A stretch of DNA of 64,000 nt, taken from Paraburkholderia fynbosensis (GTDB lineage Bacteria > Pseudomonadota > Gammaproteobacteria > Burkholderiales > Burkholderiaceae). Every line of letters starts with the position of its first letter. The first letter of the stretch is position 1. The stretch spans positions 1 through 64,000 of the forward strand of contig NZ_CADIKI010000021.1 in the NCBI RefSeq assembly GCF_902859935.1, given 5' to 3'. Positions 24,316 to 32,243 of the stretch are shown one piece after another. Under the pieces are notes generated by a model, which was given only the letters and a program-made list of their open reading frames with translations, had not been told where the DNA came from and did no database searches. The position numbers were made by a program, and so were the translations under genes.

Positions 24316-25020
24316 TTAATCTGCCGCATTCGTCGAAACCGCAGCAGAGGCGGCTGCCGACGGCGCCTCCGGCAGCGCCGCGCAAGGACAATCGGTCGCG
24401 CGTCCGTCCAGCCCTTGGCGGTCAACCTTGAAACTGGCGCGCGCCGTGCCGTCCCGCCAGTCGAGGCGAACGACATAAATACTGTCGAAGTCGCCGCTTT
24501 CCCAATTTGGAACGTCAGCGGAGTTGCCGCCGTGCGCGCTCACCATCTGGCGCAATAGCTTTACGATAAGTTTGTGCTCCCACGCGACGACGATCAGCTT
24601 GTTCCGGTTGGCCGGATTGACGAGCGCGGTACCAAGCTGGTCGATCTGCGCAAAGCCGTACGGCGTTTGCACCGGCATCTGGAATTGAATGGCCGTCGGC
24701 TCGATCGTTGCCAGCGGACGAACGTAGTAATAAGAACGGCCATTGTCGTCTTTTTGCTGCCCGGGATCGGGCGCATAGATCGCATCCGGTTTGCCGAACT
24801 TGGCGGCGATCACGGCCGGCAAAGCAAGCGCCCGGTTGAGGCCCTGGCAGTTCAGTTGACCGAAGCCTTGCGTGGGTTTCTCGCCATGTCGCACGAACAC
24901 CAGCGTTTCGATGTTGCCATTGCCGTCGGCCGCCTGCGCGGCGGGTAGCGCGAGCACGCCAGCGCACAAACCTCCGATGATAGGTGCGACGCGATGCAGG
25001 AATCTGCGGGAGTGAATCAT
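24316..25020 (-). CDS. Exported histidine phosphatase-family protein
   Basis: This is a 234-aa protein. The signal peptide (about residues 1-31) ends LPAAQAADG. The phosphatase motif is LVFVRHGEKPTQGFGQLNC, with the catalytic RHG. A later VVAWEHKLIV segment supplies the second His. The tail is Ala/Ser-rich. The family transfers phosphate through a phospho-His. The start at 25020 gives a proper signal peptide; the longer frame to 25107 does not. The substrate is unknown. Confidence 0.8.
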   Translation of the reverse strand: MIHSRRFLHRVAPIIGGLCAGVLALPAAQAADGNGNIETLVFVRHGEKPTQGFGQLNCQGLNRALALPAVIAAKFGKPDAIYAPDPGQQKDDNGRSYYYVRPLATIEPTAIQFQMPVQTPYGFAQIDQLGTALVNPANRNKLIVVAWEHKLIVKLLRQMVSAHGGNSADVPNWESGDFDSIYVVRLDWRDGTARASFKVDRQGLDGRATDCPCAALPEAPSAAASAAVSTNAAD

Positions 25021-25120
25021 CGGTAGCACCTGTGCGAGCCTGGAAGTGGCCGATTCTAGCAGCGCGTTCATGGCCGGCCACTGCCGGACGACAAGCCAGT
25101 GCGTCACGCTTGCACCAATA

Positions 25121-25148
25121 CAAAGCGGGCGCCGTAGCGCCCGCTTTG
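25121..25148 (-). terminator. Terminator after aqpZ
   Basis: A perfect 12-bp stem, CAAAGCGGGCGC/GCGCCCGCTTTG, with a CGTA loop, located just beyond the aqpZ stop. It could serve both converging minus-strand transcripts. Confidence 0.65.
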
Positions 25149-25174
25149 ACTGCGTCGATCAACGAACCTGCCGT

Positions 25175-25915
25175 TCAGTCGAGCGCCATTTCTTGCGCAT
25201 TGCCGCTTCGGCTCTCTGCGATCAACGGATAGATCACGCCCGCGATCACGGCGCCGAGGATCGGCGCGACCCAGAACATCCACAACTGATCGACCGCTGC
25301 CCCGCCGACGAACAGTGCCGGGCCAGTGGAGCGCGCCGGATTGACCGACGTGTTGGTGACCGGAATCGAAATCAGGTGAATCAGCGTCAGGCACAGACCG
25401 ATGGCGATCGGTGCGAAGCCGGCCGGCGCGCGCTTGTCGGTTGCGCCGAGAATCACGAACAGGAAGAAGCCGGTCATCACAACTTCGCAGATGAACGCTG
25501 CAGCGAGCGAATAGTGCCCCGGGGAGCGCTCGCCGTAGCCGTTACTGGCGAAACCGCTGGCGACGAGGTCGAAGCCCGGCTTGCCCGAGGCGATCAGCGA
25601 CAGCACCAGCGCACCCAGAATCGCACCGATCACTTGCGCGGCGATGTATGGCACCAGGTCGCGAGCCGGAAAGCGGCCGGCGACGGTCAGTCCGACGCTC
25701 ACGGCCGGATTCAGGTGGCAGCCGGAAATATGACCGATCGCAAAAGCCATGGTCAGCACGGTCAAGCCGAATGCGAGCGACACGCCCACGAAACCAATGC
25801 CCAGGCCATGAACCGGGCCGGCGAAGTTCGCGGCGAGGACCGCGCTGCCGCAGCCCCCGAGCACGAGCCAGAAAGTGCCGAACAGCTCCGCGGCAACGCG
25901 CTTTGACAACTGCAT
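25175..25915 (-). CDS. aqpZ: Aquaporin Z
   Basis: This is a 246-aa water channel with six membrane helices and two half-helices bearing the NPA motifs HLNPAVSVGL and SVNPARSTGP. The selectivity filter residues match water-selective AqpZ: the Arg after the second NPA, and His in LTLIHLISIP. The start at 25915 (MQLSKRVAAELFGTFWLV) matches the family; the frame to 25957 adds nothing conserved. It is divergent from the H-NS-type gene. Confidence 0.94.
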   Translation of the reverse strand: MQLSKRVAAELFGTFWLVLGGCGSAVLAANFAGPVHGLGIGFVGVSLAFGLTVLTMAFAIGHISGCHLNPAVSVGLTVAGRFPARDLVPYIAAQVIGAILGALVLSLIASGKPGFDLVASGFASNGYGERSPGHYSLAAAFICEVVMTGFFLFVILGATDKRAPAGFAPIAIGLCLTLIHLISIPVTNTSVNPARSTGPALFVGGAAVDQLWMFWVAPILGAVIAGVIYPLIAESRSGNAQEMALD

Positions 25916-26203
25916 GATTGGTAATCCTAAAAAGGTTGATGCTTCCGGAGCACACACGGCGGACTGCGGTGCATGCCTTGACCGCGCAATTCTAGGTAAA
26001 GACCGCCAAACAGGGTGTCAACAATTGTCAAGGGCGAGGGCTGCTTTACCGATTATTGGTCGATAAAAATCCTGTTTTATCATTCACCGATGGTTAATAA
26101 TTATCAGAGGAAATCTTCCTAAATCGGTATTATTGGCCATTGCGAATTTTTATAATTACAGTTAGTCTGCCGTCGAATGAGTTCTAAAAAAGGGGAGAAC
26201 CGA
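25916..26203. other. AT-rich divergent promoter region of aqpZ and the H-NS-type gene
   Basis: Strikingly AT-rich compared with its surroundings (tracts such as GGTTAATAATTATCAGAGG). Such a tract is a natural H-NS binding target, so autoregulation is possible. Confidence 0.4.
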
Positions 26204-26506
26204 ATGTCTCAATATGCAGACCTCAAGGCGCAGATCGCCAAATTGCAGGCACAAGCAGAAGAAGCGCGGCGTACTGAAATTGACAATGTGGTCGCCGACA
26301 TCCGCCAAAAGATCGCTGAATACGGTCTAACCGCACAGGACCTCGGCTTTGCCGCCGCCGCCAAGCGCGGACGGCCACCCAAGAAGGCGCCGCTGCCGGC
26401 GAAATACCAGGATCCGAAATCAGGCAACACGTGGAGCGGACGGGGCAAGCCGCCCAAGTGGATTGTCGGCAAGAATCGCGAGCGCTTTTTGATTGGCGCG
26501 GTTTGA
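26204..26506 (+). CDS. H-NS-family nucleoid-associated protein
   Basis: This is a 100-aa protein. The N-terminal helix (YADLKAQIAKLQAQAEEARR) is the oligomerisation coiled coil. The C-terminal DNA-binding part carries KYQDPKSGNTWSGRGKPPKW, the H-NS WxGRGR/K-P-x-W motif. An additional RGRPPKKAP AT-hook-like stretch lies near residue 55. It silences AT-rich, often acquired DNA. The start at 26204 has AGGGGAG upstream. Confidence 0.92.
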   Translation: MSQYADLKAQIAKLQAQAEEARRTEIDNVVADIRQKIAEYGLTAQDLGFAAAAKRGRPPKKAPLPAKYQDPKSGNTWSGRGKPPKWIVGKNRERFLIGAV

Positions 26507-26610
26507 GTCGCGCTGCGGCGAGACCGAAAGCCAATTGAAGGTCGATCGGCGTCCCGTTTTATCTGCCGAACGCTAATTCGGGATGGAAGCGTATCCATTC
26601 CCGGCATTAA

Positions 26611-26636
26611 AAAAGCCGCCCTCGGGGGCGGCTTTT
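26611..26636 (+). terminator. Rho-independent terminator downstream of the H-NS-type gene
   Basis: AAAAGCCGCC (26611-26620) pairs with GGCGGCTTTT (26627-26636) around a 6-nt loop, an excellent terminator usable from both strands. Confidence 0.8.
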
Positions 26637-26776
26637 CTGTGGAGGAAGGGATAACGCCGAATTCCTCGCCTGCGCAAACGATTCGCATGTCAGACTTGCC
26701 TGCTATTGACCCGCAATTGGGAATGCGCGGGAAAGCGATGCACGCAGCAGGTAAGTGACCCAATCAACTGTCAAAG

Positions 26777-26803
26777 CGGCTGAACGCGAAAGCGCATCAG
26801 CCG
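26777..26803 (-). terminator. Weak terminator of the GT4 gene
   Basis: CGGCTGA (26777-26783) pairs with TCAGCCG (26797-26803), just past the minus-strand stop. The U-tract is short. Confidence 0.4.
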
Positions 26804-26818
26804 TTTCAAACACGGCTG

Positions 26819-27883
26819 TTAGCCCACGGCAACCTGCCGCAATACCGGGCGGCGCGTTGCATCGATCAGTGCCGAATAGCCATCGACATAGTTTTGCGCC
26901 ATCGTTTTCGAACTGAAGCGGCGCTCGAACTGCGCGCGGATTTCAGTGCGCGACAATTCATCGAGACGCTGCAGCGCGGCGACCGCCCCTTGCACGTCCT
27001 CGACGATGTAACCCGTCACACCGTGATCGATCACTTCCGGCACCGAACCGCGGTTGAACGCGATTACCGGCGTGCCGCATGCCATCGATTCGATCATGAC
27101 GAGGCCGAACGGCTCCGACCAGTCGATCGGGAACAGCAACGCTTTGGCGCCCGACAGAAACTCAGGCTTCTGCGCTTCGTTAATTTCGCCGACGAACTCC
27201 ACGTGCGCCATCGACAGCAACGGCTCGATTTCACGCTTGAAGTATTCCTGATCGACCTTGTCCACCTTGGCGGCGATCTTCAGCGGCAAACCGCTTTGCG
27301 CAGCGATCTTGATAGCTGTATCGACGCGCTTTTCCGGGCAGATACGGCCGAGGAACGCGAGGTATTCGGGTTTCTTATGCGCTTGCGGCGTCAGCAATTG
27401 TTCCGGCAGGCCGTGATAGACCGTGTTGAGCCAATTGGCCTGCGGCAGCGGCAAACGCTGCGAATCGGAAATCGACACCACCGGCACATTCGAAAACGCG
27501 TCGAACACTGGCTGCAACTCCGGCAGATCGAGGCGGCCGTGCAACGTCGTCACGAATGGCGTGTCCATCGTGGTGAAGAGCGGGAACGGCATGTAGTCGA
27601 GGTGAAAGTGCAGCACGTCGAATTCATGCGCGACCTTGCGTACCTTTTCCATCATCAGGACGTGCGGCGCCAGTGCGTCGCGGATCGTCGGATCGAGGCG
27701 CAGTGCACGCGGCCAGCATGCGTCGAGATTCGCGGACGTGACTGAGTCGCCGCTCGCAAACAGCGTGACATCGTGGCCGAGGTCGACGAGGGCTTCGGTC
27801 AGATACGACACGACACGTTCGGTGCCGCCATAGAGTTTCGGCGGGACAGCTTCATATAGCGGCGCAATTTGTGCGATTCGCAT
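26819..27883 (-). CDS. GT4-family glycosyltransferase
   Basis: This is a 354-aa GT-B fold transferase. The N-terminal Rossmann domain opens MRIAQIAPLYEAVPPKLYGG with the glycine-rich acceptor loop. The C-terminal domain has AFLGRICPEKRVDTAI and the E-x7-E donor motif in SEPFGLVMIESMACGTPVI. It transfers a sugar from an activated donor to an unknown acceptor. It stands alone, not in a polysaccharide operon. The upstream neighbour is flhD, divergent. Confidence 0.9.
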   Translation of the reverse strand: MRIAQIAPLYEAVPPKLYGGTERVVSYLTEALVDLGHDVTLFASGDSVTSANLDACWPRALRLDPTIRDALAPHVLMMEKVRKVAHEFDVLHFHLDYMPFPLFTTMDTPFVTTLHGRLDLPELQPVFDAFSNVPVVSISDSQRLPLPQANWLNTVYHGLPEQLLTPQAHKKPEYLAFLGRICPEKRVDTAIKIAAQSGLPLKIAAKVDKVDQEYFKREIEPLLSMAHVEFVGEINEAQKPEFLSGAKALLFPIDWSEPFGLVMIESMACGTPVIAFNRGSVPEVIDHGVTGYIVEDVQGAVAALQRLDELSRTEIRAQFERRFSSKTMAQNYVDGYSALIDATRRPVLRQVAVG

Positions 27884-28418
27884 GCGTTTCTCCTATTCAC
27901 AACGGCTTCGCACAGCGGCGCTCGAGTAGAGCGAGGAGCGAAGGCCAGACGGACGGTGGGCGCGGTATGCCGCCGCCCGGGGGTGCTCCGAACCTGCATC
28001 GGGTAATTCCTTAGCGTTCATTATCGGGATCGGCCGCGCTAATTCGAGTCATTTTTCAAACGCTTAATGTTGTTACAGCGCGAAACATCGCGCGTTACAG
28101 CGTATCTGGAGGGCTGTCCCGATAAACGGGACGCACGTGACGTGGCCCGCACCGACGAACGCTGAACGGCTGACAGAGGGCAGTAGCAATTCGCGGGCCT
28201 GTGCGGCCGGACGTTGGGAAGAAAGGTCTACACGAGTCACATTGCATAGCAGTGAAAACGTCATATAATTGCTTTTCACCGCTGCACCGATGCGGAGTGT
28301 GAACCGACACGAACTCACCGGTTAGTTCGGCCCGCTTTCAGCAAAAAATTCAAGGCGCATCACGCATCCCAAGCTGGGCGCCGCCTCGCTTCATTCAATC
28401 CCCCGCGCAGCCGTCCGT
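27884..28418. other. Long non-coding region upstream of flhDC
   Basis: Part of a 730-bp gap between the divergent GT4 and flhD genes. No gene is convincing. GTTACAGCG occurs twice near 28070-28103. The length and the palindromes further on suggest multiple regulatory inputs. Confidence 0.4.
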
Positions 28419-28435
28419 GTAGGAAAAATTCCTAC
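28419..28435. promoter_or_regulatory. Perfect palindrome upstream of flhD, RcsB-box-like
   Basis: GTAGGAA-AAA-TTCCTAC, two 7-bp arms around AAA, about 180 bp upstream of the flhD ATG. It resembles the RcsAB box (TAAGAAT-N2-3-ATTCYTA) that represses flhDC in enterics, and other NarL/FixJ-type operators. The regulator is inferred only. Confidence 0.55.
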
Positions 28436-28440
28436 AACAA

Positions 28441-28458
28441 TGACGGATTAATCCGTCA
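28441..28458. promoter_or_regulatory. 18-bp perfect palindrome upstream of flhD
   Basis: TGACGGATTAATCCGTCA is fully self-complementary. It sits 5 bp after the first palindrome. It is probably an operator for a dimeric regulator. Confidence 0.55.
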
Positions 28459-28613
28459 AACAGGCAGGGTGTCTCTCCGATTTTCGTTCGTCCCCCCTTT
28501 CGAGACAATGGCCGCAAGATTAGGAGCGAGCCAATTCGTGCGGTTTAAGCGCGCGCGTTCGAGCAAACGTTTCCGTAAACGGCCTGACCAGCCAGATATA
28601 CCCCGGGGGAATC

Positions 28614-28934
28614 ATGAGCGCGACAAGCGATATGCTCAATGAGATCAGAGAAGTCAACCTGTCTTATCTCCTGCTTGCGCAGCGTCTGCTGCGCGAAGAC
28701 AAGCCTATGGGCATGTTTCGCATGGGGATTTCGGACCAGCTAGCCGATGTGCTTGCCAATCTGTCGTTGGCGCAGACCGTCAAGCTCGCGGCGTCCAATC
28801 AGGTGCTGTGCCGTTTCCGTTTCGACGACCATGCCGTGCTGTCCGCGCTCGCGGACAAAGGCAAATCGAGCGCCGTGGCCCAGGCGCATTCCGCGATCCT
28901 GATGGCAAGCCAGCCGGTCGAGCAAATCGGCTGA
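28614..28934 (+). CDS. flhD: Flagellar master regulator subunit FlhD
   Basis: This is a 106-aa subunit of the FlhD4C2 activator of class II flagellar promoters. It matches FlhD through MLNEIREVNLSYLLLAQRLL, MFRMGISDQLADVLANLSLA and QTVKLAASNQVLCRFRFDD. The start is ATG with GGGGGA upstream. flhC follows at 51 bp, the standard pair. Burkholderiales share this master regulator with enterics. Confidence 0.96.
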   Translation: MSATSDMLNEIREVNLSYLLLAQRLLREDKPMGMFRMGISDQLADVLANLSLAQTVKLAASNQVLCRFRFDDHAVLSALADKGKSSAVAQAHSAILMASQPVEQIG

Positions 28935-28985
28935 TGGCGATCCGCTTCTCACACAAAGCGATCGGGCGAGGGGAATAGCACGCGG

Positions 28986-29546
28986 ATGGCCACTAAAAGC
29001 GTCGTACTCGAAGTCAGGGAAATCACCCTGGCCATCGAACTGATTGAGCTTGGCGCGCGTTTGCAATTGCTGGAGGCGGAAACCAGTCTGTCACGCGACC
29101 GGCTCATCAAGCTGTACAAGGAACTGAAAGGGGTGTCGCCGCCGAAGGGCATGCTGCCGTTTTCGACCGACTGGTTCATGACCTGGCAGCCCAACTTTCA
29201 CTCCTCGCTGTTCTACAACATCTACCGTTTCATGGCCGGCCACGGCGGCTGCCAGACGATCCAGTCGATCGTGAAGAGCTACCGGCTCTATCTGGAACAC
29301 GTCCGGCTGCACGACGACGAGCCCGTGCTCAGCCTCACGCGCGCGTGGACGCTGGTGCGCTTCTTCGACTCGGGCATGCTGCAGATGACCACCTGCTGCC
29401 GGTGTCGCGGGCATTTTGTCGCGCATGCCCACGATCCGCAGCACGCCTTCGTCTGCGGGCTGTGTCAACCGCCGTCGCGTGCGGGTAAGACAAAGAAATT
29501 CGCCGACGCCCGGGTCCGCGAAAGTCTCGCCGCCGTCCAGGCTTGA
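28986..29546 (+). CDS. flhC: Flagellar master regulator subunit FlhC
   Basis: This is a 186-aa DNA-binding subunit of FlhD4C2. The zinc cysteines are at C137, C140, C157 and C160 (CCRCRG then FVCGLC), the same positions as in E. coli; an extra Cys at 138 is present. The conserved start EVREITLAIELIELGARLQL and the SPPKGMLPFSTDWFMTWQPN region are clear. It acts with FlhD to recruit sigma-70 polymerase to class II promoters. Confidence 0.96.
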   Translation: MATKSVVLEVREITLAIELIELGARLQLLEAETSLSRDRLIKLYKELKGVSPPKGMLPFSTDWFMTWQPNFHSSLFYNIYRFMAGHGGCQTIQSIVKSYRLYLEHVRLHDDEPVLSLTRAWTLVRFFDSGMLQMTTCCRCRGHFVAHAHDPQHAFVCGLCQPPSRAGKTKKFADARVRESLAAVQA

Positions 29547-29727
29547 GCGCAACCGGCTGGGTTGCGCGCCTCGCATGCCGCCAGCGCTGCGTCCGGCGGG
29601 CCTCACGGTCCGTACGACCGGCTGCCGGGCGGCCTCATGCCGCCGCTTACGCCATACGCCGCGCACGCTTGCCGCGCCGGTTGAGCAGCCCTCTGGTTTA
29701 CACCGCAGCGACCAGCCGCTTTTCCGT

Positions 29728-29754
29728 CAAAGTTTTCTGCTCCGTTGCCGTAAA
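29728..29754 (+). promoter_or_regulatory. Sigma-28 promoter of motAB-che
   Basis: CAAA (29728-29731), 15-nt spacer, GCCGTAAA (29747-29754). It lies 46 bp before the motA start, so motAB and the chemotaxis genes can be transcribed as class III. Confidence 0.75.
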
Positions 29755-29799
29755 CCAGATTAACGACGGTCACCGTCGCTTCTTTGTGAGGGCTCGGCA

Positions 29800-30660
29800 G
29801 TGCTGATTTTCGTGGGAACACTCGTGACGCTTTTGTCCGTTTTCGGCGGTTACGCGCTGGAAGGCGGCCATCTCGGCGCGCTGCTGCAGCCCGTTGAAGT
29901 GCTGATGATCGTCGGCGCCGGTATCGGCGCGTTCATTCTCGGTAACGGAATGAAGACCATCAAGGCGACGGTGCGCGTCATCCCGACCCTCTTCAAAGGC
30001 GCGAAGTACAACAAGGACGTCTACATGGAGCTGATGGGGCTGCTCTATGTCCTGCTGGCGAAGGCGCGCAAGGAAGGCACGTTGACGCTGGAAGCCGACA
30101 TCGATGATCCGACCAAGAGTCCGATCTTTACGCAGTACCCAAAGATCCTCGCCGACAAGCACATCATCGAGTTCCTGACCGACTACCTGCGCCTGATGGT
30201 GGGCGGCAACATGAACGCGTTCGAGATCGAAAGCCTGATGGACGAGGAGATCGAAACGCACCACCAGGAAGGCGAAGCGCCCGCGCATGCGCTGAACAAG
30301 GTCGGCGACGCGATGCCGGCGTTCGGGATCGTCGCCGCGGTGATGGGCGTGGTGCACACCATGGCCTCGGCCGACAAGCCGCCTGCGGTGCTCGGCGAGA
30401 TGATCGCGCAGGCGCTGGTCGGCACCTTCCTCGGCATTCTGCTTTCGTACGGCTTGATCGGACCGCTCGCGAGCGTCGCCGAACAGCGTGTGACCGAGTC
30501 GACCAAGATGTTCCAGTGCATCAAGGTGACGATTCTGGCGAGCCTGAACGGCTACGCGCCGGCGATCGCCGTCGAGTTCGGCCGCAAGGTGCTCTTCTCG
30601 ACCGAGCGCCCGTCGTTCGCCGAGCTCGAAGAGCACGTGCGCCGCGTCAAGGCGAAGTAA
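29800..30660 (+). CDS. motA: Flagellar motor stator protein MotA
   Basis: This is a 286-aa inner-membrane stator subunit that couples proton flow to rotation with MotB. Four membrane segments are visible, two near the N-terminus (LIFVGTLVTLLSVFGGYALE and VLMIVGAGIGAFILG) and two after residue 160 (FGIVAAVMGVVHTMAS and LVGTFLGILLSYGLIGPL). A cytoplasmic loop between them carries charged residues for FliG contact. The start is GTG with GAGGG upstream. motB follows at 21 bp. Confidence 0.96.
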   Translation: MLIFVGTLVTLLSVFGGYALEGGHLGALLQPVEVLMIVGAGIGAFILGNGMKTIKATVRVIPTLFKGAKYNKDVYMELMGLLYVLLAKARKEGTLTLEADIDDPTKSPIFTQYPKILADKHIIEFLTDYLRLMVGGNMNAFEIESLMDEEIETHHQEGEAPAHALNKVGDAMPAFGIVAAVMGVVHTMASADKPPAVLGEMIAQALVGTFLGILLSYGLIGPLASVAEQRVTESTKMFQCIKVTILASLNGYAPAIAVEFGRKVLFSTERPSFAELEEHVRRVKAK

Positions 30661-30681
30661 AGGGCGCCGGGAACCGAACCG

Positions 30682-31689
30682 ATGAGCAAGGACAAAGACC
30701 GCGCCATTGTCGTCAAGCGCTCCGCGCCGAAGAAAGCCGGCCACCACGGCGGCGCGTGGAAGCTCGCGTACGCGGACTTCATGACCGCGATGATGGCGTT
30801 CTTCCTGCTGATGTGGCTGCTGAGTTCGGCGTCCACGGTGCAGTTGAAGGGCATCGCCGATTACTTCAACCAGCCGTTGAAGATCACGCTGTGGGGCGGC
30901 GACCGCAGCGCCGAGGATTCGAGCATTCTGAAGGGCGGCGGCCGCGACATCTCGACCGACGCGCAAGGCGTGACGCGCTCCACCGACGGCTCGAGCAGCC
31001 GCGCCGAGCGCACCGTTTCCCATAGCAACGAAGAGTCGGTGAAGCAGCTGCAAGGCGAGCTGGAGCGTCGCGAGCAGGTCCGCTTGCACGATCTGCAGGT
31101 CAAGCTGATGGCCGCGATCGAAGCGAATCCGGTACTGCGCCAGTTCAAGCAGCAGATCCGCATCGACTCGACGCTGACCGGCTTGCGCATCGAGATCGTC
31201 GACTCGCAGAAGCGGCCGATGTTCGCGACCGCCAAAGACCAGGTTGAGCCGTACATGCGCGACATTCTGCGCGAAATCGGCCACACGCTGAACGACGTGC
31301 CGAACCGCATCATCGTGCAGGGGCACACGGACGCCGCGCAGTATGCGGGCGGCGAGAAGGGCTACAGCAACTGGGAACTGTCCGCGGACCGCGCGAATGC
31401 GTCGCGTCGCGAGCTGATCGGCGGCGGCATGGACGAGGCGAAGGTGATGCGCGTGCTCGGCCTCGCCTCGACGCAGAACCTGAACAAGGCGGACCCGATG
31501 GACCCGGAAAACCGCCGCATCAGCATCATCGTGTTGAACAGGAAGTCGGAGGATGCGCTCAATCATGACGACTCCACCACGACCACCCTGTCGGACGACG
31601 CAGCCGGCTCCAAGCCGCTGCTGCAAAAACTTGCGCAGCCGGTGACGGTTGCACCGAAGTTGCCGGCGCCAGCGCCGGCGGCCCAGTAA
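30682..31689 (+). CDS. motB: Flagellar motor stator protein MotB
   Basis: This is a 335-aa protein. A single N-terminal membrane helix carries the proton-binding Asp32 in KLAYADFMTAMMAFFLLMWL. The C-terminal OmpA-like domain (about 180-300) contains IIVQGHTDAAQY and SNWELSADRANASRRELI, the peptidoglycan-binding signature that anchors the stator. The tail is Pro/Ala-rich. It belongs to the motAB-che operon. Confidence 0.96.
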   Translation: MSKDKDRAIVVKRSAPKKAGHHGGAWKLAYADFMTAMMAFFLLMWLLSSASTVQLKGIADYFNQPLKITLWGGDRSAEDSSILKGGGRDISTDAQGVTRSTDGSSSRAERTVSHSNEESVKQLQGELERREQVRLHDLQVKLMAAIEANPVLRQFKQQIRIDSTLTGLRIEIVDSQKRPMFATAKDQVEPYMRDILREIGHTLNDVPNRIIVQGHTDAAQYAGGEKGYSNWELSADRANASRRELIGGGMDEAKVMRVLGLASTQNLNKADPMDPENRRISIIVLNRKSEDALNHDDSTTTTLSDDAAGSKPLLQKLAQPVTVAPKLPAPAPAAQ

Positions 31690-31774
31690 CAGACAGCGGT
31701 CGCCACACCGAAGCACGCGCCCCACTGGCGCGCACGGCGCGGCGATCCCAAGCGTTAAGTGCAGCGAGGTTTCA

Positions 31775-32152
31775 ATGATCAGGCACATCCTGGCAATCGA
31801 CGATTCGGCATCGATGCGGCAAATCCTGGCCGCAACGCTGACGACAGCGGGCTACGAAGTGACGCTCGCGGCGGACGGCGACGAAGGGCTCGAAAACGCC
31901 CTCGCGATGTCGTTCGACCTCGTGCTGACCGACCAGCATATGCCGGGCAAAACCGGTCTCGACCTGATCACCGCGCTGCGCGGCAACCCCGCTTACCAGG
32001 CGACGCCCATCCTCGTCCTCACGACGGAATCGGGCGAGCCGTTCAAGGCTGCGGCGCGGGCGGCGGGCGCGACCGGCTGGATCGAAAAGCCGCTCGACCC
32101 CGACCTGCTGACCGAACTGGTGGCGGCGCTGGCCGAGCCGGATCAGGCGTAA
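31775..32152 (+). CDS. CheY-type response regulator (first copy)
   Basis: This is a 125-aa single receiver domain. The acidic pocket is D9/D10, the phospho-acceptor is D53 in LVLTDQHMPGKTGLDL, Thr is in VLTTES, and Lys is in EKPLD. It lies between motB and cheA. A second CheY (40237) sits by cheZ and matches classical CheY better, so this copy may act as a phosphate sink or as an alternative switch. ATG 31775 gives the receiver start; the longer frame from 31649 overlaps motB. Confidence 0.9.
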   Translation: MIRHILAIDDSASMRQILAATLTTAGYEVTLAADGDEGLENALAMSFDLVLTDQHMPGKTGLDLITALRGNPAYQATPILVLTTESGEPFKAAARAAGATGWIEKPLDPDLLTELVAALAEPDQA

Positions 32153-32243
32153 GCGCCCCTTAGACAAGACACGTTATAGAAAGCGCTCGGCGCGGCGGCA
32201 TGGCAGCCCAAGCCCAGACAGGAACTCTCGCGGTGACCCAGGC

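Noticed and set aside
29770..31788. 672-codon frame antisense to motAB
   Set aside because: His/Arg-rich shadow opposite two well-supported genes.
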